Assembly (NCBI GenBank): GCA_900550835.1
Contig: URTP01000067.1
Location: 1 to 10,718, forward strand
DNA length: 10,718 nt
Source of the DNA: an uncultured Collinsella sp.
GTDB lineage: Bacteria > Actinomycetota > Coriobacteriia > Coriobacteriales > Coriobacteriaceae
Direction of reading: 5' to 3'
The position numbers were made by a program, and so were the translations under genes. Of this stretch, positions 4,516 to 10,718 are shown piece by piece. The notes beneath the pieces are model-generated. The model saw only the letters and a program-made list of their open reading frames with translations. It made no database searches and had not been told where the DNA came from. Numbering within the stretch: the stretch's first letter is position 1; every line of letters starts with the position of its first letter.

Positions 4516-6738
4516 ATGAAGATCATCAAGCGCAGCGGCACCGAGGTTGTCTTTGACATCGATAAGATCGTCAATGCCATCCGCGCCGCAAACTTGGAGG
4601 TCGAGGAGAGCTCTCGTCTTACCGACCGCCAGGTGGTTTATGCGGCGCAAAACGTCGCCGAGGCATGCGAGAACGCGGGCCACACCGTTTCGGTCGAGGA
4701 GATCCAGGATTTGGTCGAGGACGAGATCATGCGTCTCGACTGCTACGAGGTCGCCCGCCACTACATCATCTATCGCTATGTTCAGAGCCTGAAGCGCCAG
4801 AAGAACACGACCGACGACAAGATTCTGTCGCTGATCGAGTGCAATAACGAAGAGGTCAAGCAGGAGAACTCTAACAAGAACCCGACCGTCAATTCCGTCC
4901 AGCGCGACTATATGGCCGGCGAGATTTCAAAGGATCTGACTCAGCGTGTGCTGCTGCCCCAGGAGATCGTGGATGCCCACAATGAGGGCCTGATCCACTT
5001 CCACGATTCTGACTACTTTGCCCAGCACATGCACAACTGCGACCTGGTGAACCTGGAGGACATGCTCCAGAACGGCACCGTTATCTCGGGCACGCTGATC
5101 GAGAAGCCGCACAGCTTCTCGACTGCCTGCAACATCGCGACGCAGATTATCGCCCAGGTTGCTTCCTCCCAGTACGGCGGCCAGTCTATTTCACTGACCC
5201 ATCTCGCCCCGTTTGTTGAGGTGAGCCGTCAAAAGATTCGCGGCGAGGTTGCCCGCGAGCTCGAGGAGCTCGGTGTTTCGGCATCTGCCGAAAAGGTCCG
5301 TGAGGTCGTTGAGGACCGTCTGCGTGACGAGATCCGTCGCGGCGTCCAGACGATTCAGTATCAGGTTGTGACCCTTATGACCACAAACGGCCAGGCGCCG
5401 TTTGTGACGGTCTTTATGTATCTCAACGAGGCTCGCTCAGCGCAGGAGAAGCACGACCTTGCCATGATCGTGGAGGAGACGCTTCGTCAGCGCTATGAGG
5501 GCGTTAAGAACGAAGCCGGTGTGTGGATTACCCCGGCATTCCCCAAGCTTATCTATGTACTCGAGGACGATAATGTTCACGAGAATTCCCCGTACTTCTA
5601 CCTGACCCAGCTGGCTGCCAAGTGCACCGCCAAGCGCATGGTGCCCGACTACATCTCCGAGAAGAAGATGCGCGAGCTCAAGCTGTCTAAGGGCGAGACC
5701 GCTGGCAACGGCGATTGCTACACCTGCATGGGTTGCCGCAGCTTCTTGACGCCCGACCGCTCCGGTAACGGATTTAACAATGTGGCCAACGCGCTGAACT
5801 ATGACCCGAACAAGCCCAAGTACTATGGTCGCTTTAACCAGGGCGTCGTGACCATCAACCTGCCCGATGTCGCGCTGAGCTCGCACCAGGATATGGACAA
5901 GTTCTGGAAGATCTTCGACGAGCGCCTTGAGCTGTGCCACCGCGCCCTGCTGTGCCGTCATGAGCGTCTGATGGGTACGCTTTCGGATGCCGCACCGATT
6001 CTTTGGCAGTACGGTGCCCTCGCCCGTCTGAAGAAGGGCGAGACGATCGACAAGCTGCTCGTGGGCGGTTACTCCACCATTAGTCTGGGTTATGCCGGCC
6101 TGTATGAGTGCGTCAAGTATATGACGGGCCACAGCCACACCGAGAAGGAGGGCACGCCCTTTGCCATGGCCGTCATGCAACGCATGAACGACAAGTGCGC
6201 CGAGTGGAAGGCCGAAAGCGATATGGACTTCTCGCTGTACGGTACCCCGCTTGAGTCGACGACCTACAAGTTCGCCAAGTGCCTGCAGCGTCGTTTTGGC
6301 ATCATCCCGGGCGTGACGGACAAGGGCTACATCACCAACAGCTACCACGTCCATGTGTCTGAGGAGATTGATGCTTTCGATAAGCTCAAGTTCGAGGGTA
6401 TGTTCCAGCAGCTTTCGCCGGGCGGTGCCATCTCCTACGTCGAGGTTCCCAACATGCAGGACAACCTCAAGGCTGTCATTCGCGTGATGCAGTACATCTA
6501 CGACAACATCATGTACGCCGAGCTCAACACCAAGAGCGACTACTGCCAGGTGTGCGGCTACGACGGCGAGATCAAGATTGTCGAGGATGACGGCAAGCTG
6601 GTGTGGGAGTGCCCCAATTGCGGCAATCGTGACCAGGAGAAGATGAATGTCGCCCGTCGTACGTGCGGCTACATCGGTACCCAGTTCTGGAACCAGGGTC
6701 GAACCGAGGAAATCCGCGACCGCGTGCTGCATCTCTAA
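4516..6738 (+). CDS. nrdD: Anaerobic (class III) ribonucleoside-triphosphate reductase
   Basis: This 740-residue glycyl-radical enzyme reduces ribonucleoside triphosphates to deoxyribonucleotides without oxygen. An ATP-cone allosteric domain spans about 2-95. The catalytic barrel contains MHNC (C175) and CYTCMGCRSFL, where C407 is the likely thiyl-radical cysteine. The C-terminus has a zinc ribbon (C677/C680 and C699/C702) and the radical loop RTCGYIG, with G718 as the predicted glycyl-radical site. Length and motif order match the family, with no truncation. ATG 4516 is chosen because AAAGAGG lies 7 nt upstream and the family begins at the ATP cone (MKIIKRSGTEV); an upstream ATG at 4486 would add an Arg-rich tail. 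Expression is probably controlled by NrdR and perhaps by the long leader. Its activase gene nrdG lies 426 nt downstream. Confidence 0.98.
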   Translation: MKIIKRSGTEVVFDIDKIVNAIRAANLEVEESSRLTDRQVVYAAQNVAEACENAGHTVSVEEIQDLVEDEIMRLDCYEVARHYIIYRYVQSLKRQKNTTDDKILSLIECNNEEVKQENSNKNPTVNSVQRDYMAGEISKDLTQRVLLPQEIVDAHNEGLIHFHDSDYFAQHMHNCDLVNLEDMLQNGTVISGTLIEKPHSFSTACNIATQIIAQVASSQYGGQSISLTHLAPFVEVSRQKIRGEVARELEELGVSASAEKVREVVEDRLRDEIRRGVQTIQYQVVTLMTTNGQAPFVTVFMYLNEARSAQEKHDLAMIVEETLRQRYEGVKNEAGVWITPAFPKLIYVLEDDNVHENSPYFYLTQLAAKCTAKRMVPDYISEKKMRELKLSKGETAGNGDCYTCMGCRSFLTPDRSGNGFNNVANALNYDPNKPKYYGRFNQGVVTINLPDVALSSHQDMDKFWKIFDERLELCHRALLCRHERLMGTLSDAAPILWQYGALARLKKGETIDKLLVGGYSTISLGYAGLYECVKYMTGHSHTEKEGTPFAMAVMQRMNDKCAEWKAESDMDFSLYGTPLESTTYKFAKCLQRRFGIIPGVTDKGYITNSYHVHVSEEIDAFDKLKFEGMFQQLSPGGAISYVEVPNMQDNLKAVIRVMQYIYDNIMYAELNTKSDYCQVCGYDGEIKIVEDDGKLVWECPNCGNRDQEKMNVARRTCGYIGTQFWNQGRTEEIRDRVLHL

Positions 6739-6749
6739 TAACCATCCCA

Positions 6750-6887
6750 GGCCGCCCCGTAGCGAGGCCCCGGACCTTTACTCGCTATTTCGGACAGTCC
6801 TGGCTCACGACGGAGGCGCCACTGGCGCCTCCTGTTCGTGTGGAACTCATATCGAGCAAAGGCCCGGGGCCTCGCTACGGGGCAGCC
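6750..6887. repeat. 138-nt nested inverted repeat between nrdD and nrdG
   Basis: The outer arms 6754-6773 and 6864-6883 are perfectly complementary over 20 bp, and GGC/GCC (6750-6752/6885-6887) pairs beyond one mismatch. Inward, further segments pair imperfectly: CCTTT/AAAGG, CTCG/CGAG, TAT/ATA, AGTCC with GGAACT, and CACGA/TCGTG. At the tip GGAGGCGCC (6812-6820) pairs perfectly with GGCGCCTCC (6824-6832) around ACT. The whole region can fold into one long hairpin starting 11 nt after the nrdD stop. No T-run follows. It may stabilise the nrdD mRNA 3' end or be a REP/MITE-like element. Confidence 0.85.
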
Positions 6888-7065
6888 AAGTTGACGTAGC
6901 TGAGATGCAGTACGCGGTCTGCTCACTCCTCGAAGTTCTTAGCGGAAATAATTCGGGCTGCAGCTGCGATTTACTTGCGATGGCGGTTGAGCCGCAACTC
7001 AGTTTTTATTAGACCACGAACCCTATACTCGATGTTCGCTTCGTTCATTGAGTTACCCTTTGCAT
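6888..7065. other. Non-coding spacer upstream of nrdG, possible promoter
   Basis: No gene is recognised here. A TATACT hexamer (7024-7029) could be a -10 element for nrdG but lacks a convincing -35 about 17 bp upstream. A weak stem TGAG/CTCA followed by TTTTT (about 6988-7007) might be a poor terminator for nrdD. An ATG at 7048 opens in frame with nrdG but has no ribosome binding site. Confidence 0.35.
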
Positions 7066-7149
7066 GAGGTCGGGACATATCGTCCCGCCCGCAGTTTCGC
7101 AGGCCGCAGGCCGAGAATGTTTGAGGACGGGATGATATGTCCCGGCCTC
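7066..7149. repeat. Inverted repeat immediately upstream of nrdG
   Basis: The arm 7066-7087 pairs with 7128-7149 over 22 positions with only two G-T wobbles; the core is CGGGACATATCGTCCCG against CGGGATGATATGTCCCG. Inside the 40-nt loop GGCC-GCA-GGCC (7102-7112) forms a small hairpin. The 3' arm ends 2 nt before the nrdG Shine-Dalgarno (7152-7158). It could influence nrdG translation or separate nrdD and nrdG expression, or be a third copy type of the large palindromes seen at 1-93 and 6750-6887. Confidence 0.8.
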
Positions 7150-7164
7150 CCGGGAGAGTTACCT

Positions 7165-7746
7165 ATGAACTACGCGAACATTAAGTATTTCGACATTGCT
7201 GATGGGGAAGGCGTTCGTACTTCTCTGTTTGTGAGCGGGTGCCGTCGTGGGTGCAAGAACTGCTTTAACTCTGTCGCGTGGGACTTTGCTGCGGGCGAGC
7301 CCTTTAATCGTGCCGTCGAGGACAAAATTATCGAGAGTCTCGACCATCCCTTTATCGATGGCCTGACGATTCTGGGCGGCGAGCCTATGGAACCCGAGAA
7401 TCAGGCGGGGCTCGTTGACTTTATCGAACGCGTGCGTGCGGCCTATCCCGCGGGGTCGGGCAAGACCATTTGGTGCTTCACCGGCGACGTGCTCGAGGAG
7501 CTTATGCCGGGTGGTCGTCACCATACCGAGGCGACGGACCGTATCCTTGCCTGCCTCGATATGTTGGTGGACGGCCCGTTCGTTCAGGATCTGTACGATA
7601 TCTCGTTGCGCTTTAGGGGCTCGAGCAATCAGCGCGTGATTGATATGAACGCCACGCGCGCCCGTGCTGTGCGCGAGGGCGTTGCGCTTTGCGACGCTGT
7701 GGAGCTTTGGCGGGACGATCCGGTCTATTCGACCCATACTATGTAG
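7165..7746 (+). CDS. nrdG: Anaerobic ribonucleotide reductase activating protein (radical SAM)
   Basis: NrdG is a radical S-adenosylmethionine enzyme that installs the glycyl radical on NrdD using a [4Fe-4S] cluster. The 193-residue product has the cluster motif C26-RRG-C30-KN-C33 and a GGEP motif (G71-E73) for SAM binding; the start MNYANIKYFDIADGEGVRTS is typical of the family. ATG 7165 is chosen because GGGAGAG (7152-7158) sits 6 nt upstream. The in-frame ATG at 7048 would add 39 unrelated residues encoded by the palindrome at 7066-7149 and has no ribosome binding site. Length is close to that of short NrdG proteins. It is probably separable from nrdD in expression because of the long spacer, and lies 66 nt before folE. 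Confidence 0.96.
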   Translation: MNYANIKYFDIADGEGVRTSLFVSGCRRGCKNCFNSVAWDFAAGEPFNRAVEDKIIESLDHPFIDGLTILGGEPMEPENQAGLVDFIERVRAAYPAGSGKTIWCFTGDVLEELMPGGRHHTEATDRILACLDMLVDGPFVQDLYDISLRFRGSSNQRVIDMNATRARAVREGVALCDAVELWRDDPVYSTHTM

Positions 7747-7747
7747 C

Positions 7748-7778
7748 TTGTGGCCGATGCCAAAGGGCGTGGTACCAT
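7748..7778 (+). promoter_or_regulatory. Possible folE promoter
   Basis: TTGTGG (7748-7753) and TACCAT (7773-7778) could be -35 and -10 hexamers with a 19-bp spacer in the 66-nt gap between nrdG and folE. The spacer is long and the match moderate, so co-transcription with nrdG is equally possible. Confidence 0.35.
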
Positions 7779-7812
7779 AGCGCGAACGTGAAATCGGAAA
7801 AGTGAGGCCCAG

Positions 7813-8370
7813 ATGGTCGATCAGGAAAAAGTCGAGGCCGCCATTAAGCTGTTGCTTGAGGGCATAGGCGAGGACCCAACTCGTGAGGGCCTGCTGGAGA
7901 CCCCGGCGCGCGTTGCCCGTATGTATGGTGAGATCGCCGGCGGTATGGATCAGAGTGCCGAGGAGCACCTGTCCAAAACCTTTGCCGTCGCTTCGAACGA
8001 CTTGGTTATTGAGCGCGACATTACGTTTTACTCGCTGTGCGAGCACCATCTGCTGCCGTTTTATGGCAAGGCTGCGATCGGCTATATCCCTAACGGTCGC
8101 GTGGCGGGTCTGTCTAAGCTCGCTCGCACGGTTGAAGTCTATGCCCGTCGTCTGCAGCTGCAGGAGCAGTTGTGTGCACAGGTTGCCGATGCCCTCATGG
8201 AATATCTTGCTCCCCAAGGGGCGATTGTGCTGATGGAAGCCGAGCACATGTGCATGACGATGCGCGGCGTGCAAAAGCCCGGCACCAAGACCGTGACGCT
8301 CGCTCGCCGCGGCGTCTTTGAGACCGATCCCGCGCTCGAGGAGCGGTTCTTTAGGATGCTGGGCCGTTAG
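7813..8370 (+). CDS. folE: GTP cyclohydrolase I
   Basis: This enzyme converts GTP to 7,8-dihydroneopterin triphosphate and formate, the first step of folate synthesis, in the cytosol. The 185-residue product matches the usual bacterial length. Zinc ligands are visible in LCEHHLLPF (C76 and H79) and in MCMTMRGV (C147); the 71-residue spacing between the two cysteines equals that in the E. coli enzyme (C110 and C181). The GTP-binding core YIPNGRVAGLSKLAR and the C-terminal TMRGVQKPGTKTVT are conserved. GAGG (7804-7807) lies 5 nt before ATG 7813. It is followed with a 1-nt gap by the HD hydrolase gene and then by folB, so the three form one cluster. Confidence 0.98.
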   Translation: MVDQEKVEAAIKLLLEGIGEDPTREGLLETPARVARMYGEIAGGMDQSAEEHLSKTFAVASNDLVIERDITFYSLCEHHLLPFYGKAAIGYIPNGRVAGLSKLARTVEVYARRLQLQEQLCAQVADALMEYLAPQGAIVLMEAEHMCMTMRGVQKPGTKTVTLARRGVFETDPALEERFFRMLGR

Positions 8371-8371
8371 C

Positions 8372-8953
8372 ATGAGGGTCGTCAACGACTTTACATCGAA
8401 GACCGATGAGGGGACGTCGCGTCGCGGCTTCATGGCTTCGGGCCTGGCCCCCTTTGGTGCTATGCCTCGCATTGATTACATTTGTGCCAACGGGCTGTTT
8501 CGGCGGCACCTGGGCAACATTGCGCAGTTGGAATCGGGGCGCATCTTCTGCCGCCACGGTATTGACCATCTGCTCGATGTCGCTCGCATTATGTGGATCA
8601 AGAATCTCGAGGAACAGCTCGAATTTGACCGCGAGGTCATCTACGCCACGGCACTTCTTCACGATATCGGCAAAGATGAACAGTATGAATCGGGTATATC
8701 CCATGATGTTGCAAGCGAACGCGTCGCCGATGCGATTCTCGGCGGCATGCCCGATGATGTGGCGTTTGAGCCGGCCGATGCCGCAGCCATTAAGACGGCC
8801 ATTCTGGGCCATCGAAAGCTGCGCGTGAACAGCCAACCGCTTGAGCGTCTGCTCTATGCGGCCGATAAAGCGTCGCGCGCCTGCTTTGCATGCCCCGCGC
8901 GCAATGCTTGCAACTGGAGCGATGATAAAAAGAACCTGTCGATTCGCGTGTAG
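8372..8953 (+). CDS. HD-domain phosphohydrolase of the folate cluster
   Basis: This protein of about 193 residues has a metal-dependent HD fold: H62 and H66, then H97-D98 in LLHDIGK, and H111-D112 in SHDVASE. The C-terminal part carries C171-x2-C174-x5-C180 followed by NWSDDKKN, a possible metal site. The gene starts 1 nt after the folE stop and precedes folB by 43 nt, placing it between GTP cyclohydrolase and dihydroneopterin aldolase. Removing phosphates from dihydroneopterin triphosphate is the step required between these enzymes, so that is the leading proposal; this is inference from position. ATG 8372 fits translational coupling but lacks a good Shine-Dalgarno. Later in-frame ATGs at 8432 and 8462 would remove 20 or 30 poorly conserved residues, so the start is uncertain. 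Confidence 0.85.
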   Translation: MRVVNDFTSKTDEGTSRRGFMASGLAPFGAMPRIDYICANGLFRRHLGNIAQLESGRIFCRHGIDHLLDVARIMWIKNLEEQLEFDREVIYATALLHDIGKDEQYESGISHDVASERVADAILGGMPDDVAFEPADAAAIKTAILGHRKLRVNSQPLERLLYAADKASRACFACPARNACNWSDDKKNLSIRV

Positions 8954-8981
8954 TTAGTTTGCGCGGTCGGGGTTCTAAACG

Positions 8982-8987
8982 AAGGAG
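8982..8987 (+). promoter_or_regulatory. Strong ribosome binding site of folB
   Basis: AAGGAG lies 9 nt before ATG 8997. It fixes the folB start and shows that the N-terminal extension before the FolB core is probably translated. Confidence 0.8.
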
Positions 8988-8996
8988 ACGATCGCG

Positions 8997-9482
8997 ATGA
9001 GCAATAAGAAACTGCCCGAGAATGCAACCAAGACTGAAGGTGCCGAGCTCGCCCGCCGTGGAAGGGGCGAAATATCCACCGCAACGGCGGTACCCCACGT
9101 GAGCTATGACGATCTGCGCCATGCCGACCGCATCACCGTTGAAGGTCTTGAGGTTTTTGCTAACCACGGCGTATATCCCGAAGAGAACGCGCTGGGCCAG
9201 AAGTTCATCGTGTCCCTGGTGCTCTATGCCGACCTGCGTGCAGCGGGGGAGCACGATAACCTGGACGCCTCGATTGACTACGGCTCGGTATGCCACGATG
9301 TCGATGGCTATCTGCGCGAGCATACGTTTAAGCTCATCGAGGCTGCAGCCGAGGGTGTGGCCCAGATGCTGCTGCGTCGTTACCCCCTGCTGCTTGGCGT
9401 GCACGTTAAGCTCGATAAGCCTTGGGCGCCCGTCGGTCTTCCCCTGGCAAGCTGCGGTGTCGAGATCGAGCGCGTGCGCTAA
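8997..9482 (+). CDS. folB: Dihydroneopterin aldolase with N-terminal extension
   Basis: FolB cleaves 7,8-dihydroneopterin to 6-hydroxymethyl-7,8-dihydropterin and glycolaldehyde. The core begins near residue 45 (RITVEGLEVFANHGVYPEE), with E62/E63 at the position of the family's active-site Glu, and ends with KLDKPWAPVGLPLASCGVEIER, where K141 of KPWAP matches the catalytic Lys. The first 44 residues (MSNKKLPENATK...) are polar, rich in Lys/Glu/Arg, and absent from ordinary FolB proteins of about 120 residues. No other Met occurs in the extension and the ribosome binding site is strong, so the extension is likely real. It is last of the folE-HD-folB cluster; the folP and folK genes that often follow are not here. 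It converges on a minus-strand gene with 6 nt between stop codons. Confidence 0.95.
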   Translation: MSNKKLPENATKTEGAELARRGRGEISTATAVPHVSYDDLRHADRITVEGLEVFANHGVYPEENALGQKFIVSLVLYADLRAAGEHDNLDASIDYGSVCHDVDGYLREHTFKLIEAAAEGVAQMLLRRYPLLLGVHVKLDKPWAPVGLPLASCGVEIERVR

Positions 9483-9515
9483 CCGACTCTAGAGCTCGTT
9501 GGCGGGCGGTTTTTT
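9481..9515 (+). terminator. Weak candidate terminator for the folate cluster
   Basis: AACCG (9481-9485) could pair with CGGTT (9507-9511), followed by TTTTTT (9510-9515). The stem is short and the loop long. It lies over the 3' end of the converging minus-strand gene, so transcripts would overlap antisense unless Rho acts. Confidence 0.3.
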
Positions 9516-10265
9516 GAGCCGCTGCGACAGAGCCCTGTTGTTGGGGCAGTACGTGTCGAGCAGCGCGTGAAACCGCTGATTGTGGCTTGGCTCGAGCAAG
9601 TGGACGAGCTCGTGGGCGACAACCATGTCGAGGCATTCGACGGGGTAGGCGGCAAGTTCTCGTGCGATGCGAACGGCGCCGGATTTGGGCGTGCAGGAGC
9701 CCCAACGCGTTTTCATGCTGCGTACGGAAACGCGGGAAACGGCGACATCCATTGCGATTTCGTATGCGTGCACAATATCGCGCAGTGCCGATGTGACCTC
9801 GGACGTATAGAGCTGGTCAATATGGGCTTGGATCTCACTGGGCGTTAAGCCGTCGAGGGTCGCGTTCCACTTGGCCTGCGGACGTTCGTCTGGCTCGTCG
9901 GTACCCATAAAACTTGCGAAGGTAGCCTGCTTGGGCCGCGGTGCGGGTGATGCAAAGTTATGATCGAGTGCATCCTGTACCGTGATGGGCTTGCCCCAAA
10001 GTGCAATGATCGAGTGGGGGCTGAGCGACTCCTGTGCCGTCGTCTGACGTTGCTCGCGCTGGGCAAGTCGGCTGATAATCCAGGCGCTGTTGCGCTTCAC
10101 AAACGCTTCGATACGCTCGCGGCTGGCGCCGAGCGGCGCGCTGGCGTGGACCTCACCGCTCGATGTGACGCGTAGGTTGAAGTTCTTGACGCACTTTTTG
10201 GTAACGACGACGGGGATGGGCGTCCCATCCGGTCGGGGTACGGAAATCGTAAACTGCTGCGTCAA
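9489..10265 (-). CDS. YgjP-like zinc metallopeptidase domain protein (DUF45/M48)
   Basis: This protein of about 258 residues belongs to the YgjP/WLM-like zinc metalloprotease family. The C-terminal half has the family hallmarks: SVRSMKTRWGSCTPK, then VVAHELVHLL with H218-E219-x2-H222, and SHNQRFHALL with H228 as the probable third zinc ligand. The N-terminal half resembles the family's beta-rich start (VTKKCVKNFNLRVTSSGEVHASAP). No signal peptide or membrane segment is seen. The start chosen is TTG at 10265, preceded by GAAGGA with 6 nt spacing. An ATG at 10298 in the same frame would add 11 residues but lies inside a palindrome and has no ribosome binding site. It follows the dipeptidase gene on the same strand. 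The cellular role is unknown; protease function is predicted from motifs only. Confidence 0.87.
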   Translation of the reverse strand: MTQQFTISVPRPDGTPIPVVVTKKCVKNFNLRVTSSGEVHASAPLGASRERIEAFVKRNSAWIISRLAQREQRQTTAQESLSPHSIIALWGKPITVQDALDHNFASPAPRPKQATFASFMGTDEPDERPQAKWNATLDGLTPSEIQAHIDQLYTSEVTSALRDIVHAYEIAMDVAVSRVSVRSMKTRWGSCTPKSGAVRIARELAAYPVECLDMVVAHELVHLLEPSHNQRFHALLDTYCPNNRALSQRLKKPPANEL

Positions 10266-10287
10266 AAGCGGTCCTTCAGATTGGGGA

Positions 10288-10323
10288 CGGGCCGGCATGT
10301 CGACCGTTCGGCATGCCGGCCCG
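10288..10323. repeat. Perfect 12-bp inverted repeat between two minus-strand genes
   Basis: CGGGCCGGCATG (10288-10299) is perfectly complementary to CATGCCGGCCCG (10312-10323) around a 12-nt loop. Read on the minus strand it starts 16 nt after the dipeptidase stop. No T-run follows in that direction, so it may be a Rho-type 3' end, an attenuator, or an operator before the metallopeptidase gene. Confidence 0.75.
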
Positions 10324-10339
10324 CTCAAGGGATGTGAAA

Positions 10340-10718
10340 TTAATAACGCTCGAAGAAGGCAAGCGCGTTGTCGCTGCAGAGCTTTTGCATCACGGTCTTG
10401 CCAAAATGCTTGGAAAGCATGTTCTGGAATTCGGGCATCTTGCTGGCATCGGAGAGGAAAGCGGGCACCGTGGCGCCGTCCCAGTCGCCGCCGAGCGCGA
10501 TGACGTCCTCGCCGCCCAGGTCGAGCCAGTGCTCGATATGCGCCGCCAGCTGGTCGAAGGTGACGTCTGCGGCGGTCTTGTCGGTTGCGTCGTTGGAAAG
10601 GAACTCGCTGCAGTAGTTGAGGCCGACGATGCCACCCATGTCGCGAATGGTGCGGAACTGGTCGTCGGTAAGGTTGCGTTTGGCGCCGCAAACCGCACGG
10701 GAGTTGGAGTGGCTGGGG
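10340..10718 (-). CDS. Membrane dipeptidase (peptidase M19), C-terminal part
   Basis: About 125 C-terminal residues are visible; the 5' part lies beyond the window. SHSNSRAVCGAKRNLTDDQ is the signature around a zinc-ligand histidine of renal-dipeptidase-like (M19) enzymes, and VIALGGDWDGATVP matches the conserved substrate-binding Asp region near the barrel end. Family members hydrolyse dipeptides with little selectivity, some of them D-amino-acid containing. The end KLCSDNALAFFERY is typical of complete C-termini in the family. It reads in the same direction as the downstream metallopeptidase gene, separated by the palindrome at 10288-10323. Confidence 0.92.
   Translation of the reverse strand, partial: PSHSNSRAVCGAKRNLTDDQFRTIRDMGGIVGLNYCSEFLSNDATDKTAADVTFDQLAAHIEHWLDLGGEDVIALGGDWDGATVPAFLSDASKMPEFQNMLSKHFGKTVMQKLCSDNALAFFERY

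Noticed and set aside
4371..4556. Upstream open frame encoding a small Arg-rich peptide before nrdD
   Set aside because: It starts with TTG without a ribosome binding site, and its composition reflects the GC-rich hairpin; it overlaps the nrdD start in another frame.
5437..6732. Minus-strand open frame of 431 codons
   Set aside because: It is antisense to nrdD; the protein is a repetitive L/V/H-rich shadow without domain features.
7048..7164. 39-residue N-terminal extension of NrdG
   Set aside because: It has no ribosome binding site, is encoded by a palindrome, and is absent from the family; ATG 7165 has a proper Shine-Dalgarno.
7159..8472. Minus-strand open frame of 437 codons
   Set aside because: It lies antisense to nrdG and folE, both of which have clear motifs and ribosome binding sites. 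Its translation resembles no family and arises from GC-rich codon bias.
9489..10691. Single 400-residue minus-strand protein
   Set aside because: Its N-terminal third overlaps the M19 dipeptidase in a different frame and is arginine-rich nonsense. The real metallopeptidase starts near 10265 after GAAGGA.

Overview
The window looks like a chromosomal segment of a GC-rich, strictly anaerobic actinobacterium, most plausibly class Coriobacteriia (Collinsella-like). The reasons are an oxygen-sensitive class III ribonucleotide reductase (NrdD/NrdG), GC-rich codon use, strong Shine-Dalgarno sites, and an RsbU/RsbV/RsbW-type partner-switching pair. The genus is an inference, because no search could be run. 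All genes found are ordinary chromosomal types; no complete mobile element is present.

Layout. (1) 1-93 is a large nested palindrome of unknown role. (2) 148-376 holds a tRNA-Leu(GAG) unit with its own promoter and terminator. (3) 403-3576 holds two signalling genes: a PAS-GAF-SpoIIE serine phosphatase, then a single protein joining a STAS antagonist domain to an RsbW-like HATPase kinase domain. (4) 3624-3879 holds a tRNA-Gly(GCC)/tRNA-Val(GAC) unit whose promoter carries the same unusual A/T palindrome as the tRNA-Leu promoter. (5) 3880-4515 is a long non-coding stretch. It contains three tandem 12-mers, an NrdR operator over a promoter, and an approximately 220-nt nrdD leader with long-range complementary arms. 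(6) 4516-7746 holds nrdD and nrdG, separated by 426 nt that contain two further large inverted repeats. (7) 7813-9482 is a folate/pterin cluster: folE, an HD-domain phosphohydrolase, and folB with an N-terminal extension. (8) On the minus strand, converging on folB, are a YgjP-like zinc metallopeptidase gene and the 3' part of an M19 dipeptidase gene that runs off the window.

How the genes fit together. The SpoIIE phosphatase would sense signals through PAS and GAF and dephosphorylate a STAS serine. The neighbouring STAS-HATPase fusion carries both such a serine and the kinase that would phosphorylate it, so the pair could form a compact switch, although no sigma factor is encoded nearby. NrdD with NrdG makes deoxyribonucleotides anaerobically, and FolE-HD-FolB begins folate synthesis, which also feeds dTMP and purine synthesis. 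The HD protein lies exactly where the pathway needs a dihydroneopterin triphosphate dephosphorylation step. The least explained features are the nrdD leader RNA, the three nested palindromes, and the HD enzyme.
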